In this document: positions 35,438 through 42,839 of the stretch, in pieces
Position numbering within the stretch: the stretch's first letter is position 1
Layout: every line of letters starts with the position of its first letter
Assembly: GCA_022361535.1 (NCBI GenBank)
Contig: JAKSAU010000941.1
Location: 1 to 42,839 of the forward strand
Direction: 5' to 3'
DNA: 42,839 nucleotides
DNA from: Desulfobacterales bacterium
GTDB lineage: Bacteria; Desulfobacterota; Desulfobacteria; Desulfobacterales; Desulfobacteraceae
The notes under the pieces: generated by a model
What the model saw: the letters and a program-made list of their open reading frames with translations, nothing else
What the model was told of the DNA's origin: nothing
The model's database searches: none
Position numbers and translations under genes: made by a program

Positions 35438-35951
35438 AAGCGTATCTTATTCAAATTCAGGCGATGCAGGACAGGGGCATAAAAAGCTTCCTAATTCAAG
35501 CCGTTGGAGTATTTTTACCGAATGGACTCTTAGATTGGTTCTCGGCTTAGTCTTTATCTGGGCCTCTTGGCACAAAATTCTTACCCCGGACCAGTTTGCA
35601 AAAATTTTATACGGGTACGGCATCTTTCCTGATGCGACCATCAATCTTCTTGCGATTGGCGTCCCTTTTATTGAGCTGATCACGGGACTTAGCCTTATAT
35701 TAGGCCTTTACAAACGGTCTGCCTTGATATTGATCAATGCCATGCTCACAGGTTTTATCCTGGTGATCGCATTTAACCTCATCCGGGGACATGAGTTTGA
35801 CTGCGGGTGCTTCTCATTTGGGGATACAAAAGGGGTGTCCTCTGCAGTAGAACTTCTGATCAGAGACGTTTTCATGCTCGGGGCAGGGCTGGTATTGTGG
35901 CACCTTTTTAAACAAGAGAGTCGGGCGGCTACCGGATCCTCACCACTCTGA
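35430..35951 (+). CDS. DoxX/MauE-like membrane protein
   Basis: From ATG 35430 the product is 173 residues; a longer reading from 35364 would overlap the rhodanese domain. After about 35 polar residues come four membrane helices, with RLVLGLVFIWASWHKILTPDQFAKIL in the first. The MauE-like motif GHEFDCGCFSFGD (CxC) is near residue 127. MauE/DoxX proteins are linked to thiol-disulfide transfer. Its 3' end overlaps the 3' end of the convergent SUMF1-type gene by 23 bases. It is the last gene of the murJ operon. Confidence 0.8.
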   Translation: MDKSVSYSNSGDAGQGHKKLPNSSRWSIFTEWTLRLVLGLVFIWASWHKILTPDQFAKILYGYGIFPDATINLLAIGVPFIELITGLSLILGLYKRSALILINAMLTGFILVIAFNLIRGHEFDCGCFSFGDTKGVSSAVELLIRDVFMLGAGLVLWHLFKQESRAATGSSPL

Positions 35952-36798
35952 AACCCAAGCTGTTTCTTCTGGCAATTGGTTTGTAGTTGGTCCGGTATGC
36001 ACTTCTTTGGTATTTGCTGTTCTGGTACCAGCCGCCGCCTCTAACCACACGATGATCTCCCTTTGTTTCCAGGGGATCTTTGATATTGTCCACATAAGTT
36101 CTGGTAATTGTTCCGACCTTGGCTCTTAAAATACTTCGCCATTCACAGGCATCCTGTACCCATTCCTGGACATTGCCGTGCATATCATAAAGTCCCCAGC
36201 GGTTGGGTTTTAAAAGCTTGACAGGATGGGGCTTAAAGTCCCGGGCAGGGCCTGCCAGACCTGAGTTATAACAATACCATGTGTTGTCAATGAGAGCAGG
36301 TTCAGGATATCTGCAGGAAAAAGTATCAAGTGCAATCGGACCAGAGGTAAAAGCGGTTGTACTGCCTGCCCTGCATGCATATTCCCATTCAGCTTCTGTG
36401 GGAAGCCGGTATTTTTTTGTACCTTCCCATTTGTTTAGAAAATCTATAAAGGCGACAGCATCTTCCCAGGAGACACTGTCAACGGGATAGGAATTGCCAA
36501 GCTTAAAAGAAGACGGGTTAGGCGAAACAAGCCGGTTCCATTGGCCCTGGGTTACCTCTGTTTCTCCCATATAAAAGCTTTTGCTGATCGTTACCCTGTG
36601 TTGTTTTTCATTCCAATTGCGGCCTTTTTCTGTTTCCGGGCTGCCCATAATAAATGAGCCGGCCGGTATCAGCACAAATCGCATCCCCAACTTATTGGTA
36701 AAGGTCTGCTGGGCTGATACATTGGTGGAGGCGGAAAAAAGCAATATCCCGATACTAAGAATAAAAAGCAGGCGGTTCCGGAGGAAATTTGGAGTCAT
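35929..36798 (-). CDS. Secreted SUMF1/FGE-sulfatase-domain protein
   Basis: This 289-residue protein has a signal peptide (LLFILSIGILLFSASTNVSAQ) and one SUMF1 domain: MRFVLIPAGSFIMGS, TEVTQGQWN, PVDSVSWEDAVAFIDFLN, YRLPTEAEWEYACRAGST, MHGNVQEWV and VRGGGWYQ...GFRVVR. These are hallmarks of the formylglycine-generating-enzyme fold. Most bacterial members of this type are not proven sulfatase activators. No sulfatase gene is adjacent. Its start has no clear partner gene upstream. Confidence 0.88.
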   Translation of the reverse strand: MTPNFLRNRLLFILSIGILLFSASTNVSAQQTFTNKLGMRFVLIPAGSFIMGSPETEKGRNWNEKQHRVTISKSFYMGETEVTQGQWNRLVSPNPSSFKLGNSYPVDSVSWEDAVAFIDFLNKWEGTKKYRLPTEAEWEYACRAGSTTAFTSGPIALDTFSCRYPEPALIDNTWYCYNSGLAGPARDFKPHPVKLLKPNRWGLYDMHGNVQEWVQDACEWRSILRAKVGTITRTYVDNIKDPLETKGDHRVVRGGGWYQNSKYQRSAYRTNYKPIARRNSLGFRVVRIR

Positions 36799-37005
36799 AA
36801 TTAATTCCTAAAGTTCAGGTCCTCGTCTTGAAGTGTTGGTGTCTTTTCCCGCAATTCGGGGTGGGTAGAACTCTATCATACTTAAATCCTGTGGTTCAAT
36901 AATTTTATATTCGGTAGAAACAGCGAAAAACAAAAGGTTTTAGGTTGAAATATAAGTCCCAGATGATATTAAATGTATAAAAAATCTTATCTCAGGAGTT
37001 GATGG

Positions 37006-37719
37006 ATGAAACAAAAGCCCAAACCTGCATCAAAGATACCCACTACCCAGAAAAATACCAATAAAAAAAAAAAAGTAAAACCTGAAGGAGGATTGGATAT
37101 GGGCAGCTCTTTACTTAAAAAGAACGAATTTACCCTGATAATCGTAGGAGCGTTAGTTGTCACTGTACTGGTTTTTTTCTTGTTTTTCAGATCGTCAGAT
37201 CCTGAAATTGCGGACAGTTCACCTTCTGCCGGAATGAGTAAAGTCGATCAGGGTCTTGAAACCAGGATTGCAGCCCTTGAGGTTTCTTTGGCTAAAATCG
37301 CCTCTTCCCCTGTTCAAGAAAGCAGTAAAGGGTCTTCAAAAGGGGTGGCTGATTTAGATCAGAGGGTGACACGTCTAGAAACTGCCGTGAATTTAAAGCT
37401 CGATTCCATGATTGAACGTATGACTCGTCTTGAAGCTAAAGTTGCCAAGAAAGCTACAGTTCCGGTAAAAAAAGCGGCTGCAAAGCCTACAACCGTGACA
37501 AAGGTGTCAAAACCTGCCCCCGTACCTGAAAAAGCGCCGGTTAAAAAGAAAGCTGTGCAACCCAAGAAAAAGACTTCCCAGTTTCATACCGTGGCAAAAG
37601 GGGAAACGCTTTGGTCTATCTCGCAAAAATATAACACCAGTGTTGCAGCTATCAGAAAGCTTAACAACCTGACACCCAATGATAAAATTTATCCGGGAAA
37701 TAATATACTGGTTCGTTAG
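37006..37719 (+). CDS. Membrane-anchored LysM protein with coiled coil
   Basis: This 237-residue protein has a basic N-terminus and a membrane helix at about 43-62 (FTLIIVGALVVTVLVFFLFF). A coiled coil at 80-145 (two heptad-like runs, LETRIAALEVSLAKI and LDQRVTRLETAVNLKLDSMIERMTRLEAKV) is followed by a Lys/Ala/Pro-rich linker. The C-terminal LysM domain (FHTVAKGETLWSISQKYNTSVAAIRKLNNLTPNDKIYPGNNILVR) binds peptidoglycan. It is probably a single-pass periplasmic protein. CAGGAG precedes the ATG; ATG 37002 is in another frame. It converges with trpF. Confidence 0.85.
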   Translation: MKQKPKPASKIPTTQKNTNKKKKVKPEGGLDMGSSLLKKNEFTLIIVGALVVTVLVFFLFFRSSDPEIADSSPSAGMSKVDQGLETRIAALEVSLAKIASSPVQESSKGSSKGVADLDQRVTRLETAVNLKLDSMIERMTRLEAKVAKKATVPVKKAAAKPTTVTKVSKPAPVPEKAPVKKKAVQPKKKTSQFHTVAKGETLWSISQKYNTSVAAIRKLNNLTPNDKIYPGNNILVR

Positions 37720-37756
37720 ACAATCTTAAGCAAAGTTCTTAATACCAGTTATAGCT

Positions 37757-38422
37757 TTATGATTTTGCTGCAGCTATAAAAGATTTGACCTTTGCCACAT
37801 CTTTGAGCCCGGGCTCGGCTTCAACCCCTGATGATGCGTCAACAGCCACGGGTTTGGCGAGGGACACTGCCTGAGCCACATTGTCCGGTGTCAGGCCGCC
37901 GGCAAGCATAAGGCGGCTGTCCTTTGTCATGTTTGACGCCAGACCATAATCCCAGGTTTCTGCATTTCCGCCAGGCAGCACCCCTTTACCGTATTCCGCT
38001 AAACAGAAATCTGCAGCTTTATATTGTCCGGCTTTGGACAGTTCAGGCGAACGGGCTGCAAAAAAAGCCTTAATGACGATAAGTCCCTGGCTCGACAGTT
38101 TATCCACCAGTTCAGGCGGCTCATTTCCATGAAGTTGAACCACACGGATTTTACAGATATCTACCGTCTCCATGATGGTACTGTAACCGGCATTTACAAA
38201 GACGCCACAGGCGGGAATGTGAGAGGGCAGGGCGCGGGTGATGTCCCTTGCCTGGAAAAATGAAACATTTCTGGGACTCTTTTTGAAAAACACCAGCCCA
38301 ATCATATCTGCGCCGGCTTTAGCACACGCTAGGGCGTTCTCTATTTGTGTCAGGCCGCAAATTTTAACCAGGGGCTTGTCCTGATCCGGGATCTGCCACA
38401 TTTTTTTTTGCAGCTCAGGCAT
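37757..38422 (-). CDS. trpF: Phosphoribosylanthranilate isomerase
   Basis: From ATG 38422 (GGATAGG upstream) this is 221 residues, the normal size; an upstream in-frame ATG would overlap trpC. The (beta/alpha)8 enzyme has PLVKICGLTQIENALACAKAGADMIGLVFF at the start, VVQLHGNE, and LAGGLTPDNVAQAV...VDASSGVEAEPGLKD at the phosphate site. It is the last gene of the operon. trpB and trpA do not follow. Confidence 0.94.
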   Translation of the reverse strand: MPELQKKMWQIPDQDKPLVKICGLTQIENALACAKAGADMIGLVFFKKSPRNVSFFQARDITRALPSHIPACGVFVNAGYSTIMETVDICKIRVVQLHGNEPPELVDKLSSQGLIVIKAFFAARSPELSKAGQYKAADFCLAEYGKGVLPGGNAETWDYGLASNMTKDSRLMLAGGLTPDNVAQAVSLAKPVAVDASSGVEAEPGLKDVAKVKSFIAAAKS

Positions 38423-38427
38423 AGAAC

Positions 38428-39225
38428 CTATCCTTCTTTTTTTCCGCACAGGCCGTTGATAAATTCGGCCGGGTCTTTAGCTCTGACAATACTCTCTCCG
38501 ACCAAAAAGTTGTAAATTTGATTTTCAATACCTGCCTCAATCCCTGGCCGCCCAGAAATTCCCGATGCTTCAACAGCGATAATGTCTTCCGGGAAAATTT
38601 TAGCCACCCGTTTGGCAACAGTTGGGTCTGTTTCAAGGGTCGTAAGATTTCTGTTGTTGATACCCACAACCCTTGCACCAGACTGGTATGCCTGTTCAAA
38701 TTCCCATTCTGAATTGATTTCCACCAGGGGTTCCATGCCAAGTTCCCTGGTCAAATGAGTCAGTTCGGACTGCTGTGCACCAGAAAGCAGGGTGGTAATC
38801 AGCAGGGTAGTTGATGCACCGGCTTTTTTAGCCTCGTAAATCTGGTACTCGGTAAAAATAAAATCTTTTCGCAAAACCGGCAAATCTGTATTTCTGCAAA
38901 CAATTTCAAGATCAGATAAAGCCCCTTTAAAGTACCGCGATTCAGTGAGTACAGAAATTGCCCTTGCCCCACCTTTTGTATAGGCTTCAGCGTAGGCTGC
39001 CGGGTCCAAATCGGGACGGATATCTCCTTTGGAAGGGGAGGCTTTTTTGACCTCGGCGATGATACCGGGATTTTGGGCTGTACTTGCTGCCATGGCATCG
39101 GCAAACGATGCAGGAATCTTGGTGTGTTCTGCATCATGACGTATTGCCTCCAAAGGAATGGCAGATCTGGAACGGTTGATTTCTTCTTTTTTTACTTCAA
39201 CAACGGCTTTTAAAAATCCTTCCAT
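38428..39225 (-). CDS. trpC: Indole-3-glycerol-phosphate synthase
   Basis: From ATG 39225 (GGGAG upstream) this is 265 residues, as usual for TrpC; a start at 39306 would lie inside trpD. Motifs are IAEVKKASPSKGDIRPD, VLTESRYFKGALSDLE, VLRKDFIFTEYQI, VGINNRNLTTLETD and VEASGIS. It catalyses ring closure to indole-3-glycerol phosphate. It lies between trpD and trpF in the tryptophan operon. Confidence 0.95.
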   Translation of the reverse strand: MEGFLKAVVEVKKEEINRSRSAIPLEAIRHDAEHTKIPASFADAMAASTAQNPGIIAEVKKASPSKGDIRPDLDPAAYAEAYTKGGARAISVLTESRYFKGALSDLEIVCRNTDLPVLRKDFIFTEYQIYEAKKAGASTTLLITTLLSGAQQSELTHLTRELGMEPLVEINSEWEFEQAYQSGARVVGINNRNLTTLETDPTVAKRVAKIFPEDIIAVEASGISGRPGIEAGIENQIYNFLVGESIVRAKDPAEFINGLCGKKEG

Positions 39226-39241
39226 CAGTTCAACTCCCGGC

Positions 39242-40261
39242 CTATCCGTTTTCCTGTGTATAGGCAGCAAGCTGTTCAAGCTTTTCCATGGCTGCCCCGG
39301 ATTCAATAGATTGTCTGGCTATCTCAATGCCCTTTTCAATGGTTGGTGCTGCGTCTGCTGCCACAAGGCCTGCGCCTGCATTCAAAAGTACAATATCCTG
39401 CCTTGGGCCTTTTTCTCCTTCAAGCACTGCCCGCGTAATGGCTGCATTTTCCTTCACGTCCCCGCCCAACAGGTCTTTAGGATCACTGTAATCTTCAAAA
39501 TAGGTCAAAGGATCCACATCATAGGTCTTAATCATACCGTCAGACAGTTCCGTAACGCGGGTCAGGTCCGTGGTGGTCATTTCATCCATGCCGTCATGGC
39601 CATGGACTACAAAAGCCTTTTCAACACCTAGAAGCTTGAGTGCCTTGGCAAACATTTCTGTCAGTTCCGGTGCATAAACACCTAAAATTTGGCAGGATGC
39701 GGCTGCCGGGTTGGTCAAGGGGCCCAGCATATTGAAGATACTGCGGATGCCGCAGTCCATTCTGGCTTTCATGGCATACTTCATAGAACCGTGGTACATG
39801 GGAGCAAACATGAACCCAATACCAATTTCATTTACGGCTTCTTCCACAATTTCGGGGTCGACATTAAGATTTACGCCAAGTTCCTCGAGCACATCGGCTG
39901 AACCGCATTTGCTGGAAATGGACCGGTTGCCGTGTTTGGCAACAGTGATACCTGCGCCTGCAACAACAAAGGCTGTTGTAGTTGAAATGTTAAATGAGCC
40001 TGATGCATCACCGCCGGTACCGCAGGTATCGATTACCTTTTTTGCCAAGGTTTGGATGCGGACGGCTTTTCGCCTCATGGCTCTGGCAGCACCGGCCAGC
40101 TCTTCAAAAGTTTCGCCTTTGGTGGCAAGGGCTGCCATGAATGCGCCTATCTGGGCTTCTGTAATATTGCCGGAAAAAATATCTTCCAGCATTTGCGCCA
40201 TCCGGTCCTGGTCAAGGTCCTGTTTTGAAATAATCGTGTTCAGATGGGTGGTAAAGCTCAT
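39242..40261 (-). CDS. trpD: Anthranilate phosphoribosyltransferase
   Basis: This 339-residue protein has the TrpD signature DTCGTGGDASGSFNIST, KHGNRSISSKCGSADVLEELGVN, and PLTNPAAASCQILGVYAPELTE. It adds phosphoribose to anthranilate. Its length is normal, and it is separate from trpG. trpG begins upstream one base away, so they are coupled. Confidence 0.96.
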   Translation of the reverse strand: MSFTTHLNTIISKQDLDQDRMAQMLEDIFSGNITEAQIGAFMAALATKGETFEELAGAARAMRRKAVRIQTLAKKVIDTCGTGGDASGSFNISTTTAFVVAGAGITVAKHGNRSISSKCGSADVLEELGVNLNVDPEIVEEAVNEIGIGFMFAPMYHGSMKYAMKARMDCGIRSIFNMLGPLTNPAAASCQILGVYAPELTEMFAKALKLLGVEKAFVVHGHDGMDEMTTTDLTRVTELSDGMIKTYDVDPLTYFEDYSDPKDLLGGDVKENAAITRAVLEGEKGPRQDIVLLNAGAGLVAADAAPTIEKGIEIARQSIESGAAMEKLEQLAAYTQENG

Positions 40262-40262
40262 A

Positions 40263-40832
40263 TTATGCTCCTTTTATGAAGTTTCGGATAAGCCGTTTTC
40301 CTACGGTGGTCATAAAAGATTCCGGGTGGAACTGGACGCCTTGGGTCGGGTGTTCTTTGTGCCGTATTCCCATAATTTCACCGTCCTGGGTTCTTGCTGT
40401 AACCAACAGGCAGTCCGGCAGGTCAGACTCCTGGACAGCAAGAGAGTGATACCGCATGACTGTAAAGGGTTTTTTGATACCGGTAAAAATATGCTCCCCA
40501 TCCGCTTCAACCACTGAGGTTTTTCCGTGCATAATGGCCTTTGCATGGATGATGGTCCCCCCAAAGCTTTGGGCAATGGTCTGGTGTCCTAAGCAAACTC
40601 CTAAAATGGGAATTTTTCCTGATAGTTTTTTTACCAGTTCCAGCGATATCCCGGCATCTTCGGGCCTGCCGGGTCCCGGGGAAATCACGATAGCCCCAAA
40701 GCCCATGGATTCAAGTTCTTCGACTGTAATCTTATCGTTTCTGAATACTTCAACTTCAACCCCGGTGTGTAATACATAGTGGACCAGGTTAAAGGTAAAG
40801 GAATCATAATTATCAATTATTGCAACCTTCAT
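40263..40832 (-). CDS. trpG: Anthranilate synthase glutaminase subunit
   Basis: This 189-residue class I glutamine amidotransferase has ISPGPGRPEDAG, the catalytic Cys in GVCLGHQTIAQSFGG and GVQFHPESFMT (catalytic His and Glu). It supplies ammonia to TrpE. PabA is nearly identical in sequence, but its place between trpE and trpD decides the call. Confidence 0.95.
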   Translation of the reverse strand: MKVAIIDNYDSFTFNLVHYVLHTGVEVEVFRNDKITVEELESMGFGAIVISPGPGRPEDAGISLELVKKLSGKIPILGVCLGHQTIAQSFGGTIIHAKAIMHGKTSVVEADGEHIFTGIKKPFTVMRYHSLAVQESDLPDCLLVTARTQDGEIMGIRHKEHPTQGVQFHPESFMTTVGKRLIRNFIKGA

Positions 40833-40846
40833 TGTTGTTATCTCCC

Positions 40847-42325
40847 TTAGGCTTGTGACAAGGCCATTTTCAATGCAGTTTCAACACTTTTTGCCTTGTT
40901 GATGCACTCTTCAAGTTCTGTTTTCGGGTCTGAATCATGGACAATGCCTGCTCCGGCTTGAACCGTAAGGTGATCGTCTTCCATGACCGCCGTGCGTATG
41001 GTTATGGCAAAATCCATGTTTCCAGTAAAGGAAATATATCCGGCTGCGCCACCGTAAACACCCCGGGCGCTGTTTTCAAGTTCTGAGATAATTTCCATGG
41101 CCCGGATTTTAGGAGCGCCTGACAGGGTGCCGGCAGGAAAGGTGGCGCGGAATAGGTCAAAGGCATCGCAGTCATCTTTCAAATCACAGGTAATATTGGA
41201 TACCAGGTGCATGACATGGGAGTAGCGTTCTATCACCATGGTGTCTGTTACCTGGACAGTTCCTGCCTGGGCAACCCGCCCCAGATCGTTACGGCCAAGG
41301 TCAATGAGCATGACATGTTCGGCTTTTTCCTTGTCGTCATTGAGTAGGTCATCGGCAAGAGACCTATCTTCTTGCTCAGTCTTACCCCTGGGCCGTGTGC
41401 CTGCAATTGGACGCAATGTTGCTACCCGGTTTTCAAGTCTAACCATGGTTTCAGGTGAGGAACCTGCAATGATCCGGTCTTTAAAATTCATAAAGAACAT
41501 ATAAGGAGAAGGATTGATATACCTCTGAGCCCGGTAGATAAGGATAGGGTCGACATCTGTTTTGCAGGCAAAAGGTTGTGAATAAACAGCCTGGAAAATA
41601 TCTCCTTCCACAATATGTTCTTTGATTTTATTCACACCGTCCATATATTCCTGGGCCGGTGTCAGCGGTTCAAGCCGGGCTTCATGATATTCAGGATACT
41701 CCTGGGGTACAACCGGCTGCCGGATGGTATCCACCAGTTGATCCAGGTCTGCCCTTGCCTGGTCATAAACAGAACCTGGATCTGCATCTGGAGTAAGATA
41801 ACAGATGTTCAGGCAGGTCAGGGTCTGTTTTACATTATCAAAGATTACCATCTGCTCAGGGATAATAAAGTGGCCGTATGGCGTATCCTCAGGCAGGCAG
41901 ACCGGTATGTCTTCAAAAAAAGAAACCACTTCATAGGTAAAGTACCCGGTTACCCCACTCCAGAACCTTGGCAGGTCAGCAATATCTGCAGGCAGGTATC
42001 CTTGGACAACCTCTCGCATCACATTTAACGGGTCGTTATTATGGGGGATCTGGCGGGATCCGTGACGGGTGTTCACCTGAACATGCGTGTTAAATACCTT
42101 AATATGCCCAAAGGCAGAGACCCCTAAAAAACTATACCTGGCCCAGCGCTCACCCCCTTCCACACTTTCGAGCAAAAAGCATTCCTTATCCTTTTCATAG
42201 CATTTTTGAAGGATGGAAACCGGGGTGTCTGTATCTGCCAGTACCCGTGTGGCTACAGGGATTACATTGGCAGTTTGGGCCAGTTCAACAAAACGTTCTT
42301 TATCTGGAAGCTGGTCTAATATCAT
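40847..42325 (-). CDS. trpE: Anthranilate synthase component I
   Basis: This 492-residue enzyme converts chorismate to anthranilate. Motifs include FFMNFKDRIIAGSSPETMVRLE, PIAGTRPRG, HVMLIDLGRNDLGRVA and LSGAPKIRAMEIISELE. Near the N-terminus, DTDTPVSILQKCYEKDKECFLLESVEGG fits the feedback-inhibition (LLES-type) site. The gene follows an attenuator with a Trp-rich leader peptide. Start ATG 42325 has AAGGA upstream. Confidence 0.96.
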   Translation of the reverse strand: MILDQLPDKERFVELAQTANVIPVATRVLADTDTPVSILQKCYEKDKECFLLESVEGGERWARYSFLGVSAFGHIKVFNTHVQVNTRHGSRQIPHNNDPLNVMREVVQGYLPADIADLPRFWSGVTGYFTYEVVSFFEDIPVCLPEDTPYGHFIIPEQMVIFDNVKQTLTCLNICYLTPDADPGSVYDQARADLDQLVDTIRQPVVPQEYPEYHEARLEPLTPAQEYMDGVNKIKEHIVEGDIFQAVYSQPFACKTDVDPILIYRAQRYINPSPYMFFMNFKDRIIAGSSPETMVRLENRVATLRPIAGTRPRGKTEQEDRSLADDLLNDDKEKAEHVMLIDLGRNDLGRVAQAGTVQVTDTMVIERYSHVMHLVSNITCDLKDDCDAFDLFRATFPAGTLSGAPKIRAMEIISELENSARGVYGGAAGYISFTGNMDFAITIRTAVMEDDHLTVQAGAGIVHDSDPKTELEECINKAKSVETALKMALSQA

Positions 42326-42352
42326 GGAAAAATCCTTAACTGGGGTATCAAT

Positions 42353-42428
42353 AAAAAAAGGCTGACATGTTTTTTCATGCAGCCTTCAGGCTGCAACAGC
42401 TTAATATCCTTAGGTTCGGCTGCTGCAG
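42353..42428 (-). promoter_or_regulatory. trp attenuator with competing hairpins and terminator
   Basis: On the minus strand five segments compete: A (CTGCTGCA, 42474-42467), B (CTGCAGCAG, 42428-42420), C (CTGTTGCAG/TGCAGCC, 42399-42389), D (AAGGCTGCATG, 42386-42376) and E (CATGTCAGCCTT, 42369-42358) followed by seven T. A:B, B:C, C:D and D:E can pair; B can also pair with D through GCAGCC. D:E plus the T run is the terminator. The switching order is not obvious from reading alone. Confidence 0.75.
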
Positions 42429-42444
42429 CGGTATATCCGTTTGG

Positions 42445-42543
42445 TCAGGGTAAGGGGGATATTCGATGCAGCAGCATGGGCCATATGGACCAGTTCCACC
42501 AAAATTTCTGCTGTACTTTTATTGCTGTTAAACTGAATTGCAT
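42445..42543 (-). CDS. trpL: trp leader peptide (four Trp codons)
   Basis: This 32-residue peptide starts at ATG 42543, with GAGG five to six bases upstream. It contains the cluster FWWNWSIW, with Trp at 15, 16, 18 and 21, in a stretch of eight residues. It ends at a TGA just before the B segment of the attenuator. A Trp-starved ribosome would stall at these codons and alter the downstream folding. The ORF is too short to be a normal gene but is typical of attenuated operons. Confidence 0.88.
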   Translation of the reverse strand: MQFSLTAIKVQQKFWWNWSIWPMLLHRISPLP

Positions 42544-42582
42544 CATATCCTCATTCGCAAGTGTTTTTTCATCTTAGGGCTC

Positions 42583-42611
42583 AAATTAAAGGCTTTTTTA
42601 TAGGTTGTCAA
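42583..42611 (-). promoter_or_regulatory. trpEp: trp promoter
   Basis: On the minus strand TTGACA (42611-42606) and TAATTT (42588-42583) are 17 bases apart. Transcription would begin near 42576, 30 bases before the leader-peptide start. A perfect dyad (42619-42636) lies immediately upstream. Confidence 0.75.
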
Positions 42612-42618
42612 GACAAAT

Positions 42619-42636
42619 GTTTCTATTGGTAGAAAC
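42619..42636. repeat. Perfect palindrome adjoining the trp promoter
   Basis: GTTTCTA-TTGG-TAGAAAC is a 7-bp perfect inverted repeat lying seven bases upstream of the -35 box. It could be an activator or repressor site; no regulator gene is beside it. Confidence 0.45.
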
Positions 42637-42733
42637 AAAATAAGTTCAAATACAATTAGTTTTCAAATTTGAGATGTCGAATGCCCACAAAATTAATCAG
42701 CATATAAAATTACCGAGGATCTGTTGCCACGGA

Positions 42734-42839
42734 AAAGGACATCAGTCGCTTTTTTTAAACAAACTATTGTGCGAAGCGTAATGCAGTTTATCTCAACCAT
42801 AATTTTTAAATAATCCACTGAAAAAAGCGGCAGTCCTTT
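42734..42839. repeat. Imperfect inverted repeat at the window end
   Basis: AAAGGAC with CGCTTTTTT (42734-42755) is mirrored by AAAAAAGCG with GTCCTTT (42821-42839), with short unmatched bases inside each arm, around about 65 bases. It may be a small mobile repeat (MITE-like) or a large hairpin. It runs to the window edge, so its extent is unknown. Confidence 0.4.

Noticed and set aside
35929..36798. True formylglycine-generating enzyme for a sulfatase
   Set aside because: The fold is clear, but no sulfatase is near and most secreted bacterial SUMF1 proteins have other or unknown roles.
1..42839. CRISPR arrays, tRNA or rRNA genes, insertion sequences
   Set aside because: No regularly spaced repeats, no tRNA-like or rRNA-like sequences and no transposase were seen on reading through.

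Overview
The window (about 45% GC by eye) looks like chromosome of a Desulfobacteraceae-type sulfate-reducing deltaproteobacterium. This rests on protein character, dense use of ATGA/TTG-coupled operons, and two apparent selenocysteine genes; it is inference, because no rRNA, tRNA or sulfate-reduction gene is in the window.

Layout. 1-8.5 kb: a signalling island of an MglA-type small GTPase (cut by the window edge), two plus-strand Roadblock/LC7-like proteins, a large acidic repeat protein, and a convergent minus-strand set (winged-helix-like protein, zinc-ribbon/Cache/HAMP receptor, degenerate receiver/PATAN protein, a Roadblock protein and a DUF4388/PATAN protein). 8.9-12.4 kb: adenine deaminase, a restriction-type nuclease-fold protein and an AT-rich methyltransferase. 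12.6-13.9 kb: a divergent pair, a LysR-type regulator and an AhpD/carboxymuconolactone-decarboxylase-fold protein. Each is interrupted by one in-frame UGA, and each UGA is followed at the right distance by a perfect 7-bp hairpin with G first in the loop. Read as selenocysteine, both become full-length family members (293 and 87 aa). This is the most interesting system here: a candidate selenocysteine redox regulator paired with a candidate selenocysteine thiol peroxidase/reductase. 14-21 kb: uvrA-pdxA (minus), a divergent DnaA, and a glcD-type FAD oxidase. 21-27.5 kb (minus): rpsF-rpsR-DUF2232-rplI-dnaB-hflX with a recognisable promoter, leader and internal terminator. 28-36 kb: leuS-lptE, rpsT, murJ-ftsB-TPR-like-rhodanese-DoxX/MauE, and a SUMF1-type protein. 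37-42.6 kb: a LysM protein and the trpE-G-D-C-F operon (minus). The trp operon is preceded by a sigma70-like promoter, a 32-codon leader peptide with four Trp codons, and an attenuator with competing hairpins. trpB and trpA do not follow trpF.

The trp leader, the two selenocysteine genes and the three promoters were found by reading the bases directly; none is a simple uninterrupted long ORF. No CRISPR array, insertion sequence, rRNA or tRNA was seen.
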